NCBI GenBank assembly: GCA_011033025.1
Contig: WFMF01000295.1
Location: 124,001 to 188,000, forward strand
Source of the DNA: Beroe forskalii
Taxonomy: Eukaryota > Ctenophora > Nuda > Beroida > Beroidae
Direction of reading: 5' to 3'
Length of the DNA stretch: 64,000 nt
A program made the translations under genes and the position numbers. The notes beneath the pieces were generated by a model. It saw only the letters and a list, made by a program, of their open reading frames with translations. It had not been told where the DNA came from and searched no databases. The stretch's first letter is position 1; each line of letters starts with the position of its first letter. Of the stretch, positions 1 through 9,257 are shown piece by piece.

Positions 1-204
1 AAACAGACTGTAGTACCCATTGTTTGGAATAAGAAAATTTTTTAAATTCCCAAAAAACAAAAATTTTTTTGTTTTGCGAAAATTTAAATTACAATTTATT
101 TTACGGCCGTACCCCCTTTTTTTCAATTTTTTAAAAAAAAATTTTTTTTTTTTTTTGGGGGGGGGGGAAAAAAAACCCCCAACCGAATTTTTGATAACGT
201 ATAT
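1..204. other. Low-complexity homopolymer sequence at left edge
   Basis: This stretch is made of A, T, C and G runs, including G runs of about ten, with almost no ordinary sequence complexity. It lies directly before a damaged copy of the GMD-GFS gene. It looks like unreliable consensus rather than biology. No gene is supported. Confidence 0.5.
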
Positions 205-2380
205 TTACGGCTCCTTACCATGTCATCAATAGAATATTTCGCAAATACAATTATCACACAGGTTCAAGGTCTTTGGGATCATCTGACATCAGTAGCCCCT
301 CACGGGGAAAAACGGGACAGGATGGTTTTCCCACCCCCTCGATTTCCTCCTGGGGAAAGGTTACTATGTTCATGGCATGACCCGAAGAGTCTCCAGTATC
401 AATACTAAGCGAAATTTACCACGTGTTTGGGCTGAGAGACTCAGTCTGCACTTTGGTGATCTGAGGATACAGTATCCTGGTGGGGATATTCCCACATTCA
501 AGAAGATGATGATCTGAAAATACTGGAGGTGTAAACCTGGGCCAGTCTCATGTCAAAGTCTTTTAATTTCTGAGTTTACTGCCAAGTTATGGTTGGGCAT
601 TGGGATGCTGGAACAATCAGGATGTGGGACGAAAAAAAGACAAGACTCCAAGCCTCACATCAGATCTACGGACTGGAAGGAAACCTAAAACTGAAACAAA
701 ACCCTTTCTACCCAGATCCCGAGGGGGCGCGCTCTATGCTCACTGACCAAGAACTGAGTCCATGGCACCATGCCCCAATGGCATTTTTTTTTAACCACAG
801 TCCCCGAGGGGAGAGACATTTTGGGAAAATCACAAGAGAATAGCCATCTCAAAAGGGCACAAGATTTTCTGGGGTTTGGGGAACCTGGGTTCCTTCGACT
901 GGGGTGATGTTAGGACTTGTCAGAGCCATGTGGATGATGCTTCAAAGAGAGGGCCAGATGATTATGTCATTGCTACAGGAAAACAGTACAGTGTTCGTAA
1001 CTTTGTGAGGTGCTGCTCTGCCATGGGCTGGACTATTCGGGGGGAGGGAGAAGAGGAAGAGGTTGGGATAAGGGGGAAACTGGTAAAGTGATAGTGAAAG
1101 TAATCTCCAGGTACTTCAGGCCTGCTGAAGTTGATCCCCTGCTTGGAGACCCAACCAAACAAAAAAACGTTCGGTGGGAACCAGAATACACTCTTGATGA
1201 TACAATCCATGACATGTTGTCTTCTGATGGGGCACTTGTAAAGTCCATAAAAAGTCTCTGAACGTAAAGGAATCAGGGTTCTGGTTACAGGTGGTTCTGG
1301 TTATTTGGGAAATGCCATTAAATCCTCCACCCAGAGTGGTATTATCCAACATCCAAAGAATGTAATTTTTCTGGATAGATCTGTCTTAGACTATTCAAAG
1401 AATTTTAGAAACACATGTCTTACACTTAGCAGCAAAAGTAGGGGATTGTAAAAAATATGGGGAACCAGTGGAAATGCTGGAAGAAAATGTGATATGAACA
1501 CCAACATCATCAGGGCATGTCTAAAGTTTAAAACCAAGCAGCTAGTCATGTCCTGTCAACATGCATCTTCCCAGATGGTCTTGCATTTACTGAAGCTGAC
1601 CTTCACAGTGGTCCACCTCATGATAGAACTTTGTATGCATGGGGGAAACATGGCTGAGATACAAGCTCAGCTTACAGAAGAAGTACAACACGAATATCAA
1701 GTTCATCATTCCAACCAATATCTATGGAACTCATGATAACTTCAGTCTTGAGGACTCTCATGTGATTCAGGACTCATCCACAAAACTCTGATAGCAAACA
1801 AGCTGGAGAGAAGTCATCAGATAATGGGGACGGGAAAACCCCTCCAGTTCATTTTTGGGGAAGATTTGGCTAAAATTTTCCATGGTCATGGGGGATGAGG
1901 AAGTCAGATATATGAAGCTCAGATGGAGAAGGGGCACTTGGAGGTCCCCAAAAAATTTTTACCCATGAACTTGAAATGAAGTGTGAAAGTAAGTCTGAGG
2001 ACATTAAAAGAATATACCAGCTACCCAAAATTTGGGGAAAAAATTTAACGGGACCCCTTTCAAAAAGGAAAAAGAAATAAAAATTTCAAGAAAATTTCAG
2101 AAAGTAAGAATTGAAAATAAAATTTGATTGTTAAACAGATGAATGCCATAAGCAGAAACCCCAAATTTAAATTTTATCCAAAATGAATCATGGTTATTCT
2201 TAACATTTTTTCAGGGTGGGCCAGTAAGATTTAGATATTAAGTTTTTAAAAATTATTAAAATTTTCAGTACAAATTATATCCCCGATATTCCGGGGCTTT
2301 TCAAAAACATTTTGATTTTTTTCATTTCAAAAACGTTTTTCAATGTTTTTTACTCGGGATAAAACCCGGAGCCATTTCAA
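205..2380 (+). pseudogene. Shattered copy 1 of GMD-GFS fusion gene with 3' flank
   Basis: The sequence follows the intact gene at 34491-36479 from its upstream flank (near 205) through the dehydratase half and the fucose synthase half. It continues into the 3' flank, up to about 2380. Recognisable coding blocks appear in changing frames, for example the peptide [17 protein letters not shown] near 955-1010 and the [12 protein letters not shown] block near 1190-1220. There are dozens of one- and two-base indels, many of them expanding homopolymers. In the 3' flank, mixed sequence in the intact copy is replaced here by A, T, G or C runs. Either this is an old pseudogene or, more likely in my view, a real copy read badly. 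As written it cannot encode a protein. No separate function should be assigned. Confidence 0.75.
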
Positions 2381-5089
2381 AAAATGCAGGCAGTTAATTT
2401 AAAATTTTTCATCCCAAAATTTGGATGGGAAATAAATTTATTCATCAGTAACAACTGAAAAAAAAATTTTGGCCAAGGGCCCAAACTCGTCGTTCTTAAA
2501 ATACCAAAATTATCTCTCCCCTTTTTACGATTCACACAAAAATTGATTTTTTTTCATGGCATTAGGCAAAATTTTTCGTTTTTAAATTTAAAAATTTCCC
2601 TTTATTTTATTTTTATTATTGATTGAAGACATAAATTTTCATGAATCAGAAAGATCAATTTTTCCCAGAAGAATATCAAGCCCCAGAAGGGGCCCTTAGA
2701 AGCACCCATTAAATTGTGTCCAGCTTGGGTTCAAAGGGCCTGAAGGTTTCCCCCGTCACATTTTTTTCAAATCAGGCACCTTGTTCCAGTAGTTGGCTAC
2801 CGGTTGCTATTCCCCCCTCTTATTTTTCAGTATTTTTATCCCCCCCGGGGCCCCTGAAAAGTTCTTCCAAGTCTACCTTAAAGGGTTTTTTTAAAGGGTT
2901 TCAATGGGCCCCTCTCTCCTGTTCCAGGAGAGTATTTTTTATCTTTTGGATAGGAGGATCCCAAATTATCAATGCCTCGGAAAGCCCTTGACTCCTGGGG
3001 GAAAGATTGCCCAATTCCCGGAACAGGGTAGTTCCATTTTAAAGATATTGATATGGGGTCTATGGGGCCCAAAATTTTACATAACAACTTAGGGCGAGAT
3101 TTTTCCCCAAAAATAACGGGGTTTTGTTTTCTTTTTTAAATATGAAACCCCAATTGAGGATTTGTCCTTTAAACAAAGTTTTTTAAATACCGTTTTGGGG
3201 GAAAATTCAATTCATTGAAAAATTTTCGGTTTCCCCAAATGAAGTACTTTTTTTCCTATTAACATTGAATGGCAACCCTTTCTTCCCCCAATTTAAGTTT
3301 ATAAAATTTCCCCTTTTGGACGTAAATGACAAAATAGTGACAAGTTTAAGGTCATCTGCAAAGAGTGAAACAAAACTTTTTAGTCCATCAGGCAGGTCAT
3401 TGATGAAGATGAGGAAAAGAAAGGCCCAAATGTTCCTGAGGACACCAGAGAACATCAACCATTCAAATTTGGGACCAAATTTCATAAAATTTTCTTTTCA
3501 AAAGGGAAATCCTTCACTATCGGGATTTTAAACCCCAGTTTCTAGTTTTGAACAATCTTTTGTGGGACCAAATCAAAAGTTTTTAAAAAATCGAGATAAA
3601 ATTAAAGGACCCTTTCCCTTTGATACTGCCAAAACCAAGACATTCAAAAATTTTGGAAACAAAATTTTTTTGGCAAGGTGGTTGCCTGTCACAATATTGT
3701 TTTGGTCTGGGGATGTGGTTCCCCAAAAATCTTTCAACTTGGGGGAAAACTTAGGCTGTTTTGGGCTGTGGTTGTTTTTACTTTCACCCTTTTTTTGAGG
3801 GGAATTTTGTTTCCACCGGAAGCTTTCAAAGCAAAAGAGTTGGGGAACAGCACTAACAAAATTTTGTTTTGGGGGGGATTTTTAACAGTTTGGGATGAAT
3901 TTATCAGACCACTGATCAAAGTTTAAATTCAGAGAAGACTTTTTTCTTTCTGGGGCAAAAAAATCCCAAAATTTCCCTAAGGGGATTCGAGATTCAACGT
4001 TGGGGTTAATTTGGGCTTTGACAAAAACGAAAAAGATCCAACATTCATTATTTTTGGGGATTATTTACCCCCGGGATTGCAGAATGAAAGCACCGTTTTC
4101 CTTTTTTATATACCTGTAAAATTTTTTGGGTTAGTTTGATCCCCGCTGGGGTTTTCAAAAAAACCATAAAAGTTTCCCCTTCAAAAAATCCCCGCTGGCA
4201 TTTAAAAATTCAAAATTTTTGATGGGGTTATTTTAATTTATGCTCTTTTTTTTTTCCTTCCTTGCTTTCACCAAGAGGGCCCATGCTGAGGGGTGACTTA
4301 AAAACCCCCGAGCGAAAACACCCCGGTTTTAAAACCGAAAATTGAATTTAGCTTTTATGGTGGCTTCCAAGTTTTTCTTTTTTTACGAAAAGTGGGTTTT
4401 ACAAGAAGGTCACCCCAACTTTGTCAGTTTTTTTGACCATAGCTATGCACTGCCTGTTTGTAATTTTCCATTTTGAAACCACGTGACAGATTTCCCCAAA
4501 AGGGGGGGAAAATTTTGAAAATATTAACATTAAGTTAAAATATTTCAATTTTGTCGACTAATTTCGCTAAAACCCCTCAAGGTTTTAATTTTATCACCCA
4601 TTATCCACCTGAGATCTTTTTTTTTAAAAAAAACAAAAAAAACTGTTAAATAGAAATATGATTTTCGAATCACCCTTTTAACAATCCCTAAGCCCCGCAA
4701 CGCGAAAATTGAAACCCCTTTTATGTATTTGAGGGGGTAAATTGTTGGCAGGATAATTTGTCAAATTGTTTTTGGCATTTGAAAGTGACAAAGCTTAAAA
4801 CAAAAATACCCATATTGATAAATCAAGTTTTAGAAAAATAAAATCGGGAACTTTATTGAAGGGATTTCAAAGAATTATGAACATATTTTTCAAAAACCCC
4901 CGCTTTCCAGTAATCATTGCCCCTTTAAATAAATTAGGAACAAAACCAGATCTAAATATCCCAAAAATTTATTTTTGTGACCCAACACTTTAAAACCCGG
5001 TTTCGCTTTTTTTATTTCCTTTTTGTTTCTGTTTAGGTTTTTGTGTGAAAATTTCATAAACTGACTCGCATTGTTTTAATTCTTTTAGT
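2381..5089. other. Homopolymer-rich, low-quality-looking stretch
   Basis: Apart from minus-strand reverse transcriptase remnants near 3200-3660, this stretch shows no intact coding sequence. Runs such as AAAATTTT, CCCC and GGGGG recur far more often than to the right of about 5.1 kb. The change in texture is abrupt at about 5.05-5.1 kb. Confidence 0.5.
3200..3665 (-). mobile_element. LINE reverse transcriptase remnant
   Basis: The minus strand encodes a reverse transcriptase palm fragment. A block LFLIFINDLPDGLKS is followed by the polymerase motif FADDLKLV (variant of the Y/F-A-D-D box) at about 3330-3440. Upstream on the same strand (about 3560-3600) a damaged block reading FKNFDLVPQKIVQN corresponds to the SKAFDxVPH motif of non-LTR (CR1/L2/Jockey-like) elements. 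The reading frame changes between the two blocks. It has the same orientation as the coiled-coil coding region at 5090-5935, so both may belong to one decayed LINE, with ORF1 near 5.9-5.1 kb and ORF2 to its left. The clade is not resolved. Confidence 0.7.
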
Positions 5090-5935
5090 TTAAGGCAGCG
5101 GTAACGGCGGAGCCGCACTTTCGCTTGCCCATCGCAGACCTGTTCCTTCTCCTCCTCTTCTGTCGGCCAAAGTTAGCCCCTCCAGGGGAAAGTTTATGAT
5201 CCAGAGAACACCCCCAAAGCTCCTGACAGCGACATATTTTGTTTGCCCTGCCAGTTCTCCGAGAGCACCAAATTTATTCTGGTGTTGTTCTGTTTTGGAC
5301 CATGCCCGGGGAGAAGCCTTGACCCCTGTCATCTGCAGAGATCTTAGGGCCTCAGCGCGAAAATTGTCCCGGGGATGTTTGTCAGTCAGGTCCTGAACAG
5401 TGGTGATCACAAATTTGATCCTCCTTTTCAGCAGTGTCAGTTTTGGGGAGAAGTCTGAGCCCGATTTCAGACTGACTTTTTTTAAGGGGGGTAGGCTCTG
5501 TAAGATTTTTGGGCTCTTTGCCAATTACATTTTGGGAGTTTACAACAGCCTCTGCAAAAGTCTTCTTCATCTTGTCAGTGCTGACAATCTTGTCAACAGC
5601 CTCTTTCATGACATCTTTGAGGTTCAGATCTTTCACAGCGTCATTCACCTCCTGCTTGATTGAAGATTTCACAACGTCCAAGTCGCTCTTCCAGTCGTTT
5701 ATCACGTCCTGTACCTTGGTGATAGCTTTATCGTAGTTTTCTCGAGGTTTTCCTTCAGAATACCGAGTATCACCGGTAGATTCACTGATAATACTGATTT
5801 AACATCCATTAGTTTCTTGACTAGTTCGTCTCTTTTGGGGTTTTTAGCAATGACCTCGTCAATTGTGTTCACTGTACTTGCAATACTGTTATAGCCGTGT
5901 AATGCTGAAGTTAGCGTTGTGCGGTTAGGCATTAT
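5090..5935 (-). pseudogene. Frameshifted coiled-coil protein, possible LINE ORF1
   Basis: Three overlapping minus-strand frames read as one protein interrupted by frameshifts. The first starts with Met at 5932 (MPNRTTLTSALHGYNSIAST), the second covers about 5705-5382 and the third about 5524-5090. The first two are rich in Lys, Glu, Val and Leu with heptad-like spacing, suggesting a coiled coil; the third ends in a basic and then proline-rich tail. No known domain is evident. The polarity matches the reverse transcriptase remnant about 1.5 kb downstream, and coiled-coil first ORFs are usual in L2/CR1-like LINEs, so ORF1 is my preferred reading. A decayed host gene is the alternative. The frameshifts lie near the border of the poor-quality region and may be sequence errors. 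Confidence 0.4.
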
Positions 5936-5991
5936 CGTATTTCACGGCCGAAGTGTTAAAAGTGACTGAGAGAAAACGAGACGCAAAAGAA

Positions 5992-6048
5992 AATTGTAAA
6001 ATCAGAACTGAATTGTAAAATCAGAACTGAATTGTAAAATTAGAACTG
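5992..6048. repeat. 19 bp tandem repeat, three copies
   Basis: The unit AATTGTAAAATCAGAACTG occurs three times in a row, with one base changed in the last copy. It lies just upstream (minus strand) of the coiled-coil reading frame and borders the GC-rich repeat patch. Confidence 0.85.
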
Positions 6049-6480
6049 ATTAACGCCGATCGGCAAAGTTTTGCGGAATAGAACGGTGGCGCGCACCGCC
6101 CGCTTCTAAAGCCCGCATATGGCATAGGTGTACGTGTGTACGCGCCGCGCGCTTGCTCTAACCAGATCCCTAGTTGCTAGGTTCACGCGCGCGGCGCTTC
6201 CCTGTGGAAGTGCACCGCACATCGCAAACAGGAATATACGTGGCGTGTTTAGAAAGCCGCGCACGAAGGACTAAAAGAAGAGGGCTCTGGTTATATAAAC
6301 ATTTTTTAACAAAGTGTTTGTACGTGTATGCACGCCAAGCAGCGCTACAATTCGGTGCCGCGCCGCGCGTTTCCATTTTCCTCATTTCCTGCGGTGTATG
6401 GGTACGGTTCCCCTAATCAGGGGCGCAAAACCAGGGCGCAGGTTAGGACAGGTACGCGCGCCGCCGCGCTGCACGCTTCC
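6044..6480. repeat. GC-rich dispersed repeat, copy 1 (pair with 36973-37410)
   Basis: Starting at AACTGATTAACGCCGATCGG, this about 430 bp stretch matches 36973-37410 nearly base for base, including the CGCGCGC-rich blocks and the TACGTGTATGCACGCC and TGGTTCACGCGCG-type segments. It is dense in CG dinucleotides, unlike the AT-rich surroundings. It contains pieces of the short palindromic element described at 6701-6765. No credible coding sequence was found in it. Confidence 0.8.
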
Positions 6481-6700
6481 CTACGGGACACACTGTTGAC
6501 TGTGCTTGGGAGCGTGCCGCGCGAGCCAAACACGGATATACGTGCGCGAAACCAGGGCGGTGGTTAGGGTAAATGCGGTTTTAAGCTTAGGAACGCATAC
6601 TCAGCTCAGCTCATATCTATGCGGGCTTATGAATGCGCGCTGTCGCGCGGTGCTGACGCCAGCCTAGCCGCTTCGCAGCTACTGTCAGCGGGTCAGGCAT

Positions 6701-6765
6701 TGCTAAACACGTATATTCCTGTGTGGCTCGCGCCGCGCGTACACACACCTATGCGGGCTTAGGAA
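6701..6765 (+). mobile_element. 65 bp palindromic mini-element with 10 bp target duplication
   Basis: The element runs from TGCTAAACACGTATA to ATGCGGGCTTAGGAA. It is bounded on both sides by the perfect 10 bp direct repeat GGTCAGGCAT (6691-6700 and 6766-6775), and the bases outside the repeat differ. Its two ends are imperfect inverted repeats: CTAA, C, G and ATA are conserved in register over about 15 bases. The centre is CG-rich. It has no coding capacity. The same termini with a different 10 bp duplication occur at 36860-36944. Older fragments are scattered across 6.0-8.2 kb and 36.8-37.8 kb. I recognise no named family. Confidence 0.8.
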
Positions 6766-6784
6766 GGTCAGGCATAGCGATCGT

Positions 6785-7200
6785 AAAAATAACTTATCCT
6801 TCTTCTGAGACATTGTAAAACAAGGATAGTGTTATTTTTTCTTTCAAAATAAAAAAATAACTTATCTCTTCAGGGGATTGACAATGTACTGTAATGATAC
6901 TTATTCTTTTCTTTTCAAAAAGTCAGAAAAATAACTTATCCTTCTGGGACACACTCGTGTTTCAGAGAGGAATTTTTCTTTCAAAATAGAAAATAACTTA
7001 TCCTTCTGGACACACTCGTAATAGGATGAGATTATTTTTCTTTTCAAAAATAAAAATAACTTATCCTTTGGGACACCTGTACCAGAGTGATAAGTTATTT
7101 TTTTAAAAAATAAAAATAACTTATCCTTTTGGGATATTCCCATGATGTTATTTTCTATTTTTAAAATGTATAACTTATCCTTCTGGTACACCGTATCAGG
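6785..7200. repeat. Tandem array of about 60-70 bp units
   Basis: The core AATAACTTATCCTTCTGGGA recurs at about 6790, 6857, 6931, 6993, 7056, 7116 and 7170, each followed by a short variable piece and a T-rich then A-rich block. The pattern produces a repetitive minus-strand reading frame (KDKLFLFLK motifs) that reflects the repeat and is not a gene. Units differ from each other by substitutions and small indels, so the array is not fresh. Confidence 0.85.
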
Positions 7201-7478
7201 TTGGTGTTCAAATAAGGAGTTGGAGAAAAGTCTTGCAGATTGATGTCTCGAAGAAAGATTTCTTTTTAATTCAAATAAAATTATCCTGCTATCTAAAATG
7301 TCACATTTTGAAAAATAATTAGCTATTCCTATTAAGGCAGCGTTTAATAATGCTATAATGTCTAATAAATCGGAGTTATCTTGCCTGGTGTTGCTAAACA
7401 CGTATATCCCTGTTTGGCTCGCTTCCCCCCGTAGCGTAGGGAAGCGGGCGGCGCTTGCTAAATGCGTATTTCGGTAGG

Positions 7479-7685
7479 TCTCCCATATAAACGGGAGCCT
7501 TCATTATCTATGACAATGACGTCACTCAGAAAAATATAATTAAGCGCACCTAGCGCTTTAAGGACTAGGGTTAGGGTCTGGATTAGGGTCAAGATTTATT
7601 AGGGTTAGGATTAGGGTTATGGTTAGGATACAGAAAAATTGACGTTTAGATCTGTGACGTCACTCAGAGCCGTTTATATGGGAGA
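7479..7685. mobile_element. Inverted-repeat element enclosing a telomere-like tract
   Basis: TCTCCCATATAAACGG at 7479-7494 is repeated in inverse orientation at 7670-7685. Just inside, GACGTCACTCAGA occurs on both sides (about 7520 and 7657). The centre (about 7560-7628) is a degenerate series of TTAGGG-type hexamers. The arrangement resembles a small non-autonomous element of about 207 bp that carries telomere-like sequence. Confidence 0.65.
7560..7628 (+). repeat. Degenerate TTAGGG-type (telomere-like) tract
   Basis: Motifs TAGGGTTAGGG, ATTAGGG and GGTTAGGA recur through about 70 bases with interruptions. TTAGGG is the telomere repeat of most animals outside arthropods. The tract is internal and interrupted, so it is not a chromosome end. 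Confidence 0.75.
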
Positions 7686-8213
7686 GATACCCGTATATCC
7701 CTGTTTGCGTTGCGCGCTTCCTCAGAAGGGAAGCGCCGTGCGCGTACACACTGTTTCCTAAGCCCGCATAGGTGTGTTTACGCGCCGCGCGCTTCCCACA
7801 CAGGGATATACGTCGCGTGTTTAGCGTAGGCTTAGGAAGAGCGGCGCGTACACACATAGCCAGACGTTGCCTGCCCCATATTTTTTCTCATTTCTGCGAG
7901 TCGGGGCGCGCGCGCGAGGGGGCCAGGCAACGCCTGGCAATACACACACCTATGCGGGCCCGGGCTTAGAAGTTAGAAAGAATAAACCCGGCAACCTGCA
8001 TAGGTGTGTGTACAGTTTGTTAAACACGTATACCCTTGTTATCGTCGCGCTTCCTCAGTGAAGCCGCGTTGTCAGACCCCTACACCTTCGGTGGGCGCGC
8101 GCGGGCTTTTTTACAGTGCACGCGCCGTGTTAAGCAAAGGGAAGCGCGCGGTGCGTACAAACATCTATGCGGGCTTTAGACTTGTTCAGAATTTTGATAA
8201 TTCAGATTTTTGA
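7685..8213. repeat. Nested fragments of the CG-rich mini-element
   Basis: Pieces of the 6701-6765 element occur in both orientations. The reverse end TTCCTAAGCCCGCATAGG is near 7768, the forward start GTTAAACACGTATACCC near 8018, and the forward end CTATGCGGGCTT near 7950 and 8167. CG-rich centres lie between them. Nesting has scrambled the boundaries and I find no intact flanking duplication here. Confidence 0.6.
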
Positions 8214-9256
8214 CATTGAGTCAAATAGTATAGATATAATTATAATCAAATTGATTTTGTCACCATATTGGAGAAAACGGGCCTATAAATGATGACCCAA
8301 ACGATTTCGAATGAAACTTCAGTCGTCGGTAATGTTATTGCAGCTTGCGGACGTTTGTGGACAAGAACATATGTGATTATGAAGAACAGAGTCAAATATA
8401 CCAGTCGCAGTCTAGTTCAACAAGTTTTTATCTTAATTTAATTTTATGCTGTGAATCTTTGACTTATCAAAAATCAAAATGGAATTATCAAGTGCAGTGT
8501 AATCTGATGTAATTAACAAAAATGTTTGTCATGAAATTAACTATAAAAAGTTTGATGGTACGAGTCATACTATTACTAAGGAATTCATAATCATATTTCA
8601 TCAGACATGTGAATTTAACTTAAACTTTAAGTTGATTTCTAACGAATATTAAATCATAAGAATCCGATATCAAAGAATTCATAGAATTAGAATCCATTAA
8701 TTAAGAATCCATATTCTCAGAAATCGAAGAAAACCTTATCCGTTATCAAGAATGAGCCAGTAAAGACTTCCTCATGTGGTTATTAAAGAGACACATTATA
8801 ATTCAGAGCGTTGCAACAGATAGTTTTAGGGCACTGGCTTTAGCAACACCCCAGCAGGTCAGGGAAAATAAAAGTATAGCTTCGGTCAATCCATCATTTA
8901 AATAAGGTGTAGTAGTGTTCGAAAACATCCAATTCCAATCAGAGCCGCAACTGATCATAGTGTTGAGAAGAAAGAAGGGTCAACTTGCAATCATTTCATA
9001 TCACTCGACATGTCGCCTCTTTCGTATATCTGAAAGTGAAACGTCTGTAATTATTTCACAACTTTTCTGAGCAAAATCAATTATCAAACCCTACGACAAT
9101 CAAGTGATCTGCACACATATGTGTTATAGCAGGTAATAAAAACAAGCGACGAATTGAAAATATGGTTCGATTGAAAATAGGTCTTTCAAATTCCCTGGAT
9201 AATATCGACTTAAAACAATAAAACATTAGTAAGGGTCGTATGTGCTCTGAACTGTA
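8214..9256. other. AT-rich intergenic sequence
   Basis: No open frame of useful length, splice-bounded exon-like block, RNA gene or clear repeat was seen in this interval. Confidence 0.5.
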
Positions 9257-9257
9257 C

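Noticed and set aside
6901-7401. 166-codon minus-strand frame with KDKLFLFLK repeats
   Set aside because: It is produced by the 60-70 bp tandem array and has no start context or similarity to a protein.
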